A DNA stretch of 64,000 bases from RBG-13-43-22 sp040755035 (GTDB lineage: Bacteria > Desulfobacterota > RBG-13-43-22): the NCBI GenBank assembly GCA_040755035.1, contig JBFMBU010000313.1, forward strand, positions 4,583 through 68,582, read 5' to 3'. Position 1 is the first letter of the stretch. Each line of letters begins with the position of its first letter. Below the pieces are notes generated by a model. That model was not told where the DNA came from and did not search any database. It saw nothing but the letters and a program-made list of their open reading frames with translations. Both the position numbers and the translations under genes were made by a program. This document shows positions 51,616-59,858 of this stretch, one piece after another.

Positions 51616-52032
51616 ATGGCGGCAAACCTAAAGGATGCACAGAGCCTTTTTAAAAAAAAATCCGGGTTTACCCTGCTGGAGGTGCTGGTGGCTTTGGTTC
51701 TCTTGGGGATGGCCGTTACGGCGATGTTACAGCTTTTTTCGGCCAACCTGAACGCCATATCCAAATCAGAGGGTTATGTGGCCTGTTCCCTGGAGGCGCA
51801 ATCCAAAATGCGGGAGGTCCTCGAGGAAAAAGAACTTTCCGAGAGTTCCTGGAGCGGCATTACGGCCAACGGCTATCGCTATCAGGTTACCGTTGCTGAA
51901 CTCTTAAAAGAAAGGACGGACAGCCTTCCGCTGAAACTGTTGGAGGTGGAAGTCAGGCTCTATTGGAACCTGGGGGTCCGGGAAAAGACCTTATCTCTGA
52001 ACACCATGAAAATGGTGGAAAAAAAGATATGA
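51616..52032 (+). CDS. gspI: minor pseudopilin GspI
   Basis: 138 residues from ATG 51616 (AAGGTCC upstream); an in-frame TTG at 51559 would add 19 residues. Leader cleavage before FTLLEVLVALVLLGMAVTAM, Glu at position 5, then helix and a small head (YVACSLEAQSKMREVLEEKE). The family is recognised by this helix and by order. Translation-coupled with gspJ by ATGA. Confidence 0.85.
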   Translation: MAANLKDAQSLFKKKSGFTLLEVLVALVLLGMAVTAMLQLFSANLNAISKSEGYVACSLEAQSKMREVLEEKELSESSWSGITANGYRYQVTVAELLKERTDSLPLKLLEVEVRLYWNLGVREKTLSLNTMKMVEKKI

Positions 52033-52778
52033 AAAACCAGATGATAGGCATAGCTTTTATAGGCGATGCCTGTAAAACCCCTCTAAAAATAGAAGAGGGT
52101 TATCTCTTATCGCCGAACGCCGAACGCCGAAGGCCGAACGTTTTTTTAGGGAAGGCCCCCGGTTTCACCCTGCTGGAATTGCTGATTTCCATAACCATTG
52201 TCGGGGTGCTGCTGTTTATCCTCATGTCTGTTTTGCGGCTGGGTTATCGGTCGGTGGAGGCCGGAGAAAAAAAGATTGAATCCCTGGAACGCTTCCGGGC
52301 CTCTTTTAACCTGATTGAGGCCCAGATCCAGTCCGAGATCCCCTTGTCCTTTTTGGAAAACGGAGAGAGAAAATACTATTTTAAAGGGCAATCCGGGTTA
52401 CTGGAGTTTTCTACCAACCATTCCCTTTGGGAAGGGGAGAGCGGTTTTGTGCTGGTCTCCTACCGGGTGGAGGAGGAGGGGCAGGGGAAATGGTCCTTGT
52501 GGGCCGCGGAAGGCAAAATAGGGCAATCACCCTTGAGGGAGGTAAAGCTTCTGGGGGCTTTTGACAAGATCTCCTTTTCCTATTTCTATCAGGACCCGAC
52601 CGAAGAAAGCGGGCAATGGCTGGAGGAATGGACGGAGACGGCTTTTCGGCCGAAAAAGATCAAACTGGATTTGGTTGTTGACGGTAAAGAGCTCTCCATC
52701 CTATCGCCCTTAAAAAGCCAGGGGGGCCTGACCGGACTCCAGACCAGGCCGATTTCCAGAAGCTCAAGCGGGGGATGA
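52029..52778 (+). CDS. gspJ: minor pseudopilin GspJ
   Basis: 249 residues from ATG 52029, four bases into the gspI end. The unusually long leader, about 43 residues, contains LSPNAERRRPNVFLG, encoded by the word-like patch 52110-52140; cleavage follows at PGFTLLELLISITIVGVLLF. The head is typical for GspJ (ESLERFRASFNLIEAQIQSE). Overlaps gspK start. Confidence 0.85.
   Translation: MKNQMIGIAFIGDACKTPLKIEEGYLLSPNAERRRPNVFLGKAPGFTLLELLISITIVGVLLFILMSVLRLGYRSVEAGEKKIESLERFRASFNLIEAQIQSEIPLSFLENGERKYYFKGQSGLLEFSTNHSLWEGESGFVLVSYRVEEEGQGKWSLWAAEGKIGQSPLREVKLLGAFDKISFSYFYQDPTEESGQWLEEWTETAFRPKKIKLDLVVDGKELSILSPLKSQGGLTGLQTRPISRSSSGG
52110..52140. repeat. in-frame repeat patch (CGCCGAACGCCGAACG words)
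   Basis: CGCCGAACGCCGAACGCCGA followed by AGGCCGAACG, inside the GspJ leader (PNAERRRPNV). The words match 14931 and 8337 patches. Confidence 0.6.
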
Positions 52779-53878
52779 TGAACGACCTTGACTTAGAATC
52801 TCTTGTCGGGAAAAGGCCTTCTCCGGAAGGGAGAGACCTTTTTCAACGACCGACGTCCTCCCGGGGATCGGCCCCGGGATATTTCTTCAGGGGGAGAAAA
52901 ATCGGGCAGGAGGGGATCGCCCTATTGACCGTGGTCTGGGTCTTAATGGTTTTGATGGTCATTGTTTTTTCCTTTTCGTTCATGGCCAGGACCGAAACCC
53001 TTTCTTCCCTGGCCTTTAAGGAAGGGATGGAAAAACGGTTTCTGGCGGAGGCCGGCGTGGAACGAGGGATCATGGAGCTGTTTTTCCGAAAAACCAACCT
53101 CAATGCGTCGTTGCCAGAAGACCTGGCCGTCTGGAAAATTGACGGCCGCCCCTATGAGGGAAGGGTGGGGGAAGGGAATTACCGGGTCAGAATTTTTGAC
53201 GAATCGGGAAAACTGGATTTAAATACAGCACCGGAGCGGTTGTTGCGCGCCCTGATCCGATCCCTTGTTTCGCAAGAAACAGAGGCGGATTCGATTATGG
53301 ATTCTATTCAGGACTGGCGGGACGGTGATGATTTACATCGACTGCTCGGTGCCGAATCCGACTATTATCAGTCCCTGCCTCAACCGTATAAGGCCAAAAA
53401 CGCTGACTTCGAGACCCTGGAGGAACTGTCGTTGGTCAAAGGCGTGACCAAGGAACTCCTTTATGGAGAAAATAACCGCAAAGGACTGATGGATTATTTG
53501 ACGGTCCAGGGAAGGACCAACCGGATCAATGTCAACGCCGCTCCCCGGGAGGTCCTGCTGATCATTCCGGGAATGACGGCGGCAATGGTCGAAGAAATCC
53601 TGGCCTTCCGGGAAAAACAAGAGATTAAAAATTTACAAGAGATCGGCGGTTCTGTGGTCGGCAGTCAGTCTCTGATCCAGCCCTATGTCACCACCGCACA
53701 AGGAACGGCCTTTGCCATAGAGTCCTTGGGTTTCAAAGAAAAGGCCCGGTCCGGATACGCGGTCAAAGCCGTCGTTTCCCTGACCGCAAACAACCAGTAT
53801 AACACCCTTTATTTTAAGACAGCGGTTACAATCAGAGAAAATGGAAGCACCCGGGAACAATCAACCAACGGAAGTTAA
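52775..53878 (+). CDS. gspK: minor pseudopilin GspK
   Basis: 367 residues, the largest pseudopilin that caps the tip. Leader of about 46 residues ends at GQEGIALLTVVWVLMVLMVI; mature position 5 is Thr, not Glu, as is normal for GspK. Two SAM-like/metal-binding parts follow: KLDLNTAPERLLRALIRSL and INVNAAPREVLLIIPGMTAAMVEEILAFR (read in pieces). The 3' end overlaps gspL by 38 nt. Confidence 0.9.
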   Translation: MMNDLDLESLVGKRPSPEGRDLFQRPTSSRGSAPGYFFRGRKIGQEGIALLTVVWVLMVLMVIVFSFSFMARTETLSSLAFKEGMEKRFLAEAGVERGIMELFFRKTNLNASLPEDLAVWKIDGRPYEGRVGEGNYRVRIFDESGKLDLNTAPERLLRALIRSLVSQETEADSIMDSIQDWRDGDDLHRLLGAESDYYQSLPQPYKAKNADFETLEELSLVKGVTKELLYGENNRKGLMDYLTVQGRTNRINVNAAPREVLLIIPGMTAAMVEEILAFREKQEIKNLQEIGGSVVGSQSLIQPYVTTAQGTAFAIESLGFKEKARSGYAVKAVVSLTANNQYNTLYFKTAVTIRENGSTREQSTNGS

Positions 53879-55361
53879 TCAGGGGACCTCTGGGAAACCT
53901 AAAGGAAAGGCCCTGGGCCGGCTGTTTTTATTGAGTCTGGCCGACGACAGGATTTGGTATAAAAAAACCCTTTGCCTGGCCATAGAAAAGGGAGGGGTCT
54001 CGGTATCCTTGGGCAGGCGTTTCTTTTCCAAGATAAGAATCAGCGGACTCAAATATTATCCCTGCCCCGGCAGTGAATACCCTCCGCCGGAATTTGTGAC
54101 TTCCTGTTTAGGATTGGCGACCACCGAGCTTCAGGCCGGTGGAGTTCCGGTGGTCCTGAGTCTTCCCAAATCCTGGGCGGTTATCCGAACCGCGGACTAC
54201 CCGTCGACCGTATTGGAAAATCTCTCCAATGTCCTGGGGTTTGAATTGGATCGGATAACTCCTTTTAATCCGGAAACCGCTTATTTTGATTTCCATACAA
54301 TCAAGGAAGATGCCTCCCGCATAACGGTTTTGGTGGCGGCCGTCAGAATGGACGTGGCTGATCCCTATCTTAAAGTCCTGCGGGAAAAAGGGATAACGGT
54401 CGAGCAGGTAACCATCAACCTTTTGGGGTTTGGGACCCTGAGCCGGTTCCTGCAAAAACAAGATCCGGTCATTTTTCTGAATATTGAAGAAAACCAATAT
54501 GAGGGCCTTCTGTACTTGCCCGAATCCCTATTGAAAGTTTTTTCAGGCCCTTTCCCCAACGAAGACCGGAACGGGGCCTTGAGCCGGATTGAAAAGGATT
54601 TGGAATCCATACTGGCTGAAGCGGGGGGAGTTGGCAAAATAAAAGAAGTCTATTGTCGGATAAAGGAAGGAGATCCCTTTCTCAAGGAACGGATACCTAC
54701 CCGTATGCGCTGGCCGGTTCATTTTTTGGGGGGATCGGATCCGGCCTTCAATCAAATCCTCGGTCTTAAACCCGGGGAAGGCCCCATCCCCTGCAGCGCC
54801 CTGGGGGGACTGCTGGAGGCTTTATGGACCAAGGCCCTGGGCCTCAATCTTTTACGGAAAGGCCGACGTAAAAAAATAAGGCCCCCGCTGGTCCTGACCC
54901 TTCTGCTGCTTATCCTTTTCGGGATTATGATCGGGGTTTATTGGCTGGCCCCAATGGAAGCGGAGAAGAAGCGATTGCAGGACATTGAAAAACAAATCGC
55001 CGCCCAAAAAGGGGAAATAAAAAAAATTGAAACCTTAAAAAAAGAGGTGGATTCCGTTTTTGAAGAAATCGAAAAGATACATTCCTTCAAGACCACGAAC
55101 CCCTTGAGCTTGAATCTCCTGAAGGAACTTACCCTGATCCTGCCCAAAAATTCCTGGTTGACACGGGTGAGGATTTCGGAATCGCAGGTCAATATCGAGG
55201 GCTATTCCCCCTCAGCCACACCGTTGATTCCCAGACTGGATGCCTCAAGATATTTCAGAAAGGTGGAGTTCTCCGCCCCGACTTTTCGGGACCCAAGGCA
55301 GAATATGGACCGTTTTCAGATCAAAATGGAAATTGAAGGCCGTGAGGATGAAAAAAAATAG
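53841..55361 (+). CDS. gspL: type II secretion protein GspL (PilM-PilN fusion type)
   Basis: 506-residue bitopic protein. The N-terminal actin-like cytoplasmic part (LSLPKSWAVIRTADYPSTVLEN, FELDRITPFNPETAYFD) corresponds to PilM and binds GspE. A transmembrane helix near residues 350-370 (LVLTLLLLILFGIMIGVYWL) is followed by coiled coil (IAAQKGEIKKIETLKKEV) and a periplasmic ferredoxin-like PilN part (LPKNSWLTRVRISESQVNIE). Coupled to gspK and gspM by overlap. Confidence 0.85.
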   Translation: MEAPGNNQPTEVNQGTSGKPKGKALGRLFLLSLADDRIWYKKTLCLAIEKGGVSVSLGRRFFSKIRISGLKYYPCPGSEYPPPEFVTSCLGLATTELQAGGVPVVLSLPKSWAVIRTADYPSTVLENLSNVLGFELDRITPFNPETAYFDFHTIKEDASRITVLVAAVRMDVADPYLKVLREKGITVEQVTINLLGFGTLSRFLQKQDPVIFLNIEENQYEGLLYLPESLLKVFSGPFPNEDRNGALSRIEKDLESILAEAGGVGKIKEVYCRIKEGDPFLKERIPTRMRWPVHFLGGSDPAFNQILGLKPGEGPIPCSALGGLLEALWTKALGLNLLRKGRRKKIRPPLVLTLLLLILFGIMIGVYWLAPMEAEKKRLQDIEKQIAAQKGEIKKIETLKKEVDSVFEEIEKIHSFKTTNPLSLNLLKELTLILPKNSWLTRVRISESQVNIEGYSPSATPLIPRLDASRYFRKVEFSAPTFRDPRQNMDRFQIKMEIEGREDEKK

Positions 55362-55992
55362 AGTATTATACATAGCGATTCCCATTTTGTTTATCCTGGC
55401 CGGCTTGGTATTTTATGAATACGGCTATCTCCGGATAAAAACGGAAGAAGCCGTTATTCGAGAGGAACAAGAAAGCAAGGCCAAGACCCTGGAAAAATAT
55501 CTTTCCGTTATTGCCGAAAGACCGGATCTGGAAAAAAGGTTGGCGGCACTCAAAGAGCAAAGAAAGTCGGAAAACGCCAAAATGGTTGAAGGAGAAACCT
55601 TTTCCCTGGCCGCGGCCGCACTGCAGGACATGGTCAAGAGCATCATCGTCAGTCGCAACGGTGTCATCTCCAGCGAGCGTATGGGCAAGGAAGAGGAATT
55701 CACTCCCGGGCCGCCCGATCCGCCCCGCGATGGTCTTCCCAAACAGAAAGGCGAAAGGACTTCCTTGCCGGGAAAAGAGAAGAAAGAAGAAAAAAAACGT
55801 TTTAGAATCGTCCAGGTCAGCTTCGATTTTACAGCACCGGACATCGGTGTGTTGAGGGACATCGTTTTTTTTATCGAAACCAAAACCCCCTACCTGGTGA
55901 TCAAAGAACTGGATGCCCGGGTCAGAAATTTCCGGGACCCCCGGGAACTTATGGTCAGACTGGATGTCACCGCCCTGTATGGAGGACGGTAA
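55348..55992 (+). CDS. gspM: type II secretion protein GspM-like
   Basis: 214 residues: cytoplasmic MKKNR, one transmembrane helix (VLYIAIPILFILAGLVFYEY), a coiled coil (EAVIREEQESKAKTLEKYL) and a periplasmic ferredoxin-like fold with a charged insert (KQKGERTSLPGKEKKEEKKR). It partners GspL, as PilO does PilN. ATG 55348 lies 11 bp before the end of gspL; the longer frame to 55240 is not needed. Confidence 0.8.
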   Translation: MKKNRVLYIAIPILFILAGLVFYEYGYLRIKTEEAVIREEQESKAKTLEKYLSVIAERPDLEKRLAALKEQRKSENAKMVEGETFSLAAAALQDMVKSIIVSRNGVISSERMGKEEEFTPGPPDPPRDGLPKQKGERTSLPGKEKKEEKKRFRIVQVSFDFTAPDIGVLRDIVFFIETKTPYLVIKELDARVRNFRDPRELMVRLDVTALYGGR

Positions 55993-55993
55993 T

Positions 55994-56695
55994 ATGATTT
56001 TAAGGAAAATATTCTCCCAGGTTACTATCCTGAACGGCCTGTTGATAGCGGGGATCGCTGTTTTCTTTTTTGGTTTTCTTTCCCCGCGCTTGAATACGGA
56101 TGTAACCTACGCCCCGACGATCATCAAAAAAAAACCTATGGGCAGAAGCGCGTCCGAGACTTCCACCGCGCAAGCCCCTTTGTCTCCCCAGGATTACCGG
56201 ACCGTTGCCGATGAAAATTTGTTTCATCCCGACCGTATCGTTCCCCCGGAAAAAAAGGCGGAAGCAGCGCTCCCCAAACCGGAATTTGTCCTCTATGGGA
56301 CTTTACTTGCGCCGGATTTGAGCCTGGCCTATATGGAGGATAAGAAAGCTCCGGTGACCACTCCCGGTAGGGGACAGAGGCAGACCGCTTTAAAGATCGG
56401 AGAAACCCTGAGCGGTTTCCGGTTGAAGGAAGTAGCCAAAGACCGGGTGGTGATGGTTCGGGGGGAAGAATCCCTTCAGGTCCTGCTTCAGGACCCTGGA
56501 ACCTCTAAACCCAGGGAAGCGGGAACAGGGGCCGCTGTCAGAGGCTCGGTCTCATCTCCCGGGAGGACACCAACCTCATCTCCACCCCTGCCGAACAGGA
56601 CACCACCTCCGCTTCCTCCTGGGCAACGGGTGCCGGTTCCGGAGAGAATCCCTCCTCCCGCTCTTCCTCCCCCTCCGATGCCGCCGGGGAGATGA
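55994..56695 (+). CDS. gspC: type II secretion GspC/PilP-like protein with proline-rich tail
   Basis: 234 residues. One N-terminal transmembrane helix (LNGLLIAGIAVFFFGFL) and a homology-region-type beta domain (FVLYGTLLAPDLSLAYMED... GETLSGFRLKEVAKDRVVMVRG) that joins the inner-membrane platform to the secretin. The C-terminal 60 residues are Pro/Gly/Ser rich, ending PPPALPPPPMPPGR; there is no PDZ domain. ATG 55994 has GGAGGACGG upstream. Last gene of the plus-strand run before the inverted gspD. Confidence 0.8.
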   Translation: MILRKIFSQVTILNGLLIAGIAVFFFGFLSPRLNTDVTYAPTIIKKKPMGRSASETSTAQAPLSPQDYRTVADENLFHPDRIVPPEKKAEAALPKPEFVLYGTLLAPDLSLAYMEDKKAPVTTPGRGQRQTALKIGETLSGFRLKEVAKDRVVMVRGEESLQVLLQDPGTSKPREAGTGAAVRGSVSSPGRTPTSSPPLPNRTPPPLPPGQRVPVPERIPPPALPPPPMPPGR

Positions 56696-56705
56696 GATAG
56701 AGAAA

Positions 56706-56747
56706 ACCTCGGATTTTCGATTTGGGTTGCCGCTGGTTCGGGTCGGG
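56706..56747 (+). repeat. partial R1-like element (right half)
   Basis: ATTTTCGATTTGGGTTGCCG followed by CTGGTTCGGGTCGGG corresponds to the right third of R1 copies. It lies between gspC and gspD, in the same orientation as the copies at 58965 and 59183. Confidence 0.45.
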
Positions 56748-56824
56748 AAGATTAGAGAAAAGGTCGTTTGCTGCCGAAGTGAAAACCGGAAAATTACTTT
56801 GGAAGCGTTCAGTTTTTTTGCAAT

Positions 56825-58825
56825 TTATTGGGGCTTGTTCAAGAGCAGGTCCATTTTCTTCATATCCTTGGTCACGCCATCCAACCGATGGATATAAATC
56901 GAGGTCAGGTTCTCGGCCTCCTGTTGATTGCGGATCACCTTGGGGGTGAGGAGAAGAACGATTTCGGACCTTGATTTTTCCCTGGTGGTTGATCCGAACA
57001 GGTACCCTAACAAAGGAATTTTGCTCAGCCAGGGGATCCCTCCCCGGGTAGTATCCGTTTTATCTCTGATCAGTCCTCCAATAACAATGGTCTGACCGTC
57101 CTGGACCACCAGATTGGTTTTAGCCTCCCGCTTAAAGATGATCGGGTATTCCTGATCGTCATAAAGCTTCCGTAAACGGTAATCGGAAACCTCCTGGGAC
57201 ACTTCCAGATTAACCAGTCCGCCGTCATTAATTAAAGGGGTTATTTCCAACATGGTGCCGGTGTCTTTATATTGGATGGTCCTTTGGATTTGGGTCGTGC
57301 CGGTAATATTGGTTTCGGAGGTGACGATGGGGATCTGGTCGCCGATCTGTATCTTGGCCTTGCGGTTGTCCATGGCCAGGATATGGGGGGAGGCCAGGAC
57401 GGACAGCTTGGATTCCGTGGCCAGGGTGCGTAGAAAACCCCGGATAAGGCCGGTCTTGTCGATACCCAAAAAGGTAAAGCCGGTGGTGGCGGCCGTTTCG
57501 GAAGGGGAAAAACCGAAATTGAAAAAATTGGAATCCACCTTACTTTTGACCGACCACTCCAGACCGAATTGCAGGTCATCCCCCAAAGTAATCTCGGCGA
57601 TGAGGACTTCGATCATCACCTGGCGGGGGACGATATCGATCTTTCTGATGGTTTCCAGGATCAGGGCATAGTCATCCGGCGTGGCCAGAATGATCAGGGA
57701 ATTGGTCACTTCATCCGGAAAGATTTTGGTGATATCGGAAACCAAGGCCTCTCCGGCGGCAGATGGGCCCAAAGTGATGCGGGATTGAACCGCCGGGGTC
57801 GTTTGCCCGCCGGCGGGAGAGGTCGGTCGGGCGGGAGTAGTAACGGTGGCCTGGGCCGGGGGGGCGGTCCGGGGGGGTGCTGCAGTTCCTAAATAAATCT
57901 GTTGCAGCAGAGCGGAGAGGTCCTTGGCCTTGCTGTTTTGGACCGGGTAGACATAGACCTGGGGTTTGATCTGCTTGAGCTGTTCGCTGTCGAATATTTC
58001 GATGAGATGGAGGAGTCGTTTCACATTGGCGTCCGTATCGACGATAATGAGATAATTGATCTTGGGCACATCGACGATAACGGCATTGGCCGATAAAAAA
58101 GGGGTCAAAACCCGGACCATCTCCGTTGAGGAAAAATATTTGATGGGTACCACCTGCAGCAGGCCCAATCCGGACAGGGTCACCTTTTCAGGCGTTCGGC
58201 CGATGCTGACCGGTGCCGGTTCTTTGGACATGTCGGCGATGGGGATGATCCGGTACAGGCCTCCCTCTTCCACCACTCCGATGCCATTTAAACGGAGGAT
58301 GACCTCCATGAGCGGCAGGACGTCCTCCCTGCCGACCGGGGTCACCGAGCGGAAATTGACCCTTCCTTTGACCTTTGGATCGATAATGTAATTATAGCGC
58401 AGAACCCCGCCGAATATGGTTTGAATCACGGAATAGACATCGGCATCATCGAAATTTAAGCTGATATCCCCTCTTTTAGGGGCCGGCTTTTGCTGATTGA
58501 AGGCCCCTTGACCATTTTGAACAGGGGCAGGAAGCGAAGTCCCATTCGGGGGCCCGGGTTGGGGAGGAGGGACCTTGTCGCTTCTCCCATCAACGGGTGG
58601 GGGCGGAAGGGACGGAGGCAAGGGGACAGGCGTCGGAGGAGTAGAAGAGGGCGCGCTCTGGGTTTTGGGCGGCGGCAACGGAGGGGGCATTACCTGTTGT
58701 GTTTGGGCCTGGGCAAACTCCTTGGGAAGCGGGGGTTGGGACCAGGTTGGGTGACCGAGGGCCAGCACCACAAGGCAGAGACCAAGAAAAGCGATAAAAC
58801 TACACCGGACTGCCCGCATTCCCAA
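56825..58825 (-). CDS. gspD: type II secretion outer-membrane secretin
   Basis: 666 residues from TTG 58825, 9 nt after an AGGAGG; the TTG at 58843 lies before that SD and ATG 58819 is the alternative. Signal peptide (SFIAFLGLCLVVLALG), then a Pro-rich stretch of about 80 residues (PPSLPPPPVDG), N0 domain (ISLNFDDADVYSVIQTIFGG), N1-N2 repeats, and the secretin core with IPWLSKIPLLGYLFGS and REKSRSEIVLLLTP. It is read on the opposite strand to every other gsp gene, so it needs its own promoter. The mirrored Pro-rich GspC tail suggests contact in the periplasm (inference). Confidence 0.92.
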   Translation of the reverse strand: MGMRAVRCSFIAFLGLCLVVLALGHPTWSQPPLPKEFAQAQTQQVMPPPLPPPKTQSAPSSTPPTPVPLPPSLPPPPVDGRSDKVPPPQPGPPNGTSLPAPVQNGQGAFNQQKPAPKRGDISLNFDDADVYSVIQTIFGGVLRYNYIIDPKVKGRVNFRSVTPVGREDVLPLMEVILRLNGIGVVEEGGLYRIIPIADMSKEPAPVSIGRTPEKVTLSGLGLLQVVPIKYFSSTEMVRVLTPFLSANAVIVDVPKINYLIIVDTDANVKRLLHLIEIFDSEQLKQIKPQVYVYPVQNSKAKDLSALLQQIYLGTAAPPRTAPPAQATVTTPARPTSPAGGQTTPAVQSRITLGPSAAGEALVSDITKIFPDEVTNSLIILATPDDYALILETIRKIDIVPRQVMIEVLIAEITLGDDLQFGLEWSVKSKVDSNFFNFGFSPSETAATTGFTFLGIDKTGLIRGFLRTLATESKLSVLASPHILAMDNRKAKIQIGDQIPIVTSETNITGTTQIQRTIQYKDTGTMLEITPLINDGGLVNLEVSQEVSDYRLRKLYDDQEYPIIFKREAKTNLVVQDGQTIVIGGLIRDKTDTTRGGIPWLSKIPLLGYLFGSTTREKSRSEIVLLLTPKVIRNQQEAENLTSIYIHRLDGVTKDMKKMDLLLNKPQ

Positions 58826-58964
58826 AAGAATTTTCCTCCTCAACGGCTAAAAATACCTTTTCTAAGCATAAAATCTTACACTAAAAAAACCTTTTTAACA
58901 AATAAAAACTTCATCTTCTACGTTTTTTTTTAAGGGATTAGTAACAAAAGAATAAAATTAGAAT

Positions 58965-59089
58965 AAAATTCTCTGCAAAATAGAAGGAACTTATTAAAAA
59001 GAACAGACCTTGGACCCGGACCCATTGAGTTATTTTCAATATGTTTCTTGTCACCGGATCTTGATCGCGGCTGGGCCGGATTGGGTTGT
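58965..59089 (+). repeat. dispersed element R1, copy d
   Basis: Begins AAATTCTCTGCAAAATAG. Arms CCCGGACC (59015-59022) and GGCCGGAT (59074-59081) are 51 nt apart; it is the longest and most diverged copy. Confidence 0.55.
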
Positions 59090-59117
59090 GGGTTTTCGTT
59101 TTAGTAACTTGCAAATA

Positions 59118-59180
59118 GGATGGTCTCGCAAAAAGACCAATTTTGTCATTTCGAGGAGAGAAGCGACGAGAAATCTTTGA
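59118..59180 (+). repeat. dispersed element R2, half copy
   Basis: GGATGGTCTCGCAAAAAG, TTTTGTCATTTCGAGGAGAG, then AGCGACGAGAAATCTTT. It is almost identical to 34745-34808. Confidence 0.65.
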
Positions 59181-59182
59181 AG

Positions 59183-59228
59183 TATTTTCGGAATTCCGTC
59201 TTGGTTCCGGCTGGTCCGGGCTGGGTTA
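59183..59228 (+). repeat. partial R1 element (right half)
   Basis: TTTTCGGAATTCCGTC followed by TTGGTTCCGGCTGGTCCGGG. This is the R1 right end, joined directly to the R2 copy. Confidence 0.5.
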
Positions 59229-59418
59229 CGGATTTTTTTTCGGAGAAGAAAGTTAATCAAGGGAAAATTTTTTAAAGGTCCCGGTTTATGGGGTTATGGC
59301 CGTGCAGGGCCAGGAAGATTGTTTTTTGTTTTTAGATATCTTATGGTTATGAGATAGTCCTTTTCATTTGAAAAAAAAAGGGTTCGGTGGTATAAAATAA
59401 TAAAAAAGGAAATATCTA

Positions 59419-59853
59419 ATGCTGCCATTAAAAAGCCTTCCTTCTTCTTCTAAACAACGGGGGTTTTCCCTGATCGAACTCATGGTGGTCATGGTCATTA
59501 TCGGTCTTCTGGCCGCCCTGGTTGGGCCCAGAATATTTCCCAAACTGGGTAAGGGAAAGCAGGCCACGGCCAAGGCCCAGATCGAATTGTTGAATCAAGC
59601 CCTGGATCAGTACCGCTTGGACACCGGGGCCTATCCTTCCAGCCAGGAAGGGCTCAACGCCTTGACGACTAATCCCGGAAATGAAAAATGGGACGGCCCA
59701 TATTTAAAGAAAAAGGTCCCTGATGATCCCTGGGGGCACCCCTATGTTTACCAGATTCCCGGCAGCAACGGAGAATATGATCTGCTCTCCTACGGCCGCG
59801 ACAACAAACCGGGGGGAGAAGGGGAAGATAAGGATATCACCAATTGGGAGTGA
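59419..59853 (+). CDS. gspG: major pseudopilin GspG
   Basis: 144 residues. Leader MLPLKSLPSSSKQRG is cut after Gly before FSLIELMVVMVIIGLLAALV, Glu at position 5. The head is classical: PKLGKGKQATAKAQIELLNQ (helix), YRLDTGAYPSSQEGLNAL, and the calcium-binding end SYGRDNKPGGEGEDKDI. It is the main pseudopilus subunit. ATG 59419 has AAAAAAGGAA upstream. It is separated from gspC by the inverted gspD. Confidence 0.95.
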   Translation: MLPLKSLPSSSKQRGFSLIELMVVMVIIGLLAALVGPRIFPKLGKGKQATAKAQIELLNQALDQYRLDTGAYPSSQEGLNALTTNPGNEKWDGPYLKKKVPDDPWGHPYVYQIPGSNGEYDLLSYGRDNKPGGEGEDKDITNWE

Positions 59854-59858
59854 AGGTC

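Larger units (their letters stand above)
58826..59418. other. repeat-rich intergenic region
   Basis: About 590 bp between gspD and gspG, AT-rich near 58860-58980. It holds R1 copy d (58965-59089), an R2 copy (59118-59180) and a partial R1 (59183-59228). No gene recognised; the gspD and gspG promoters must lie here. Confidence 0.6.
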
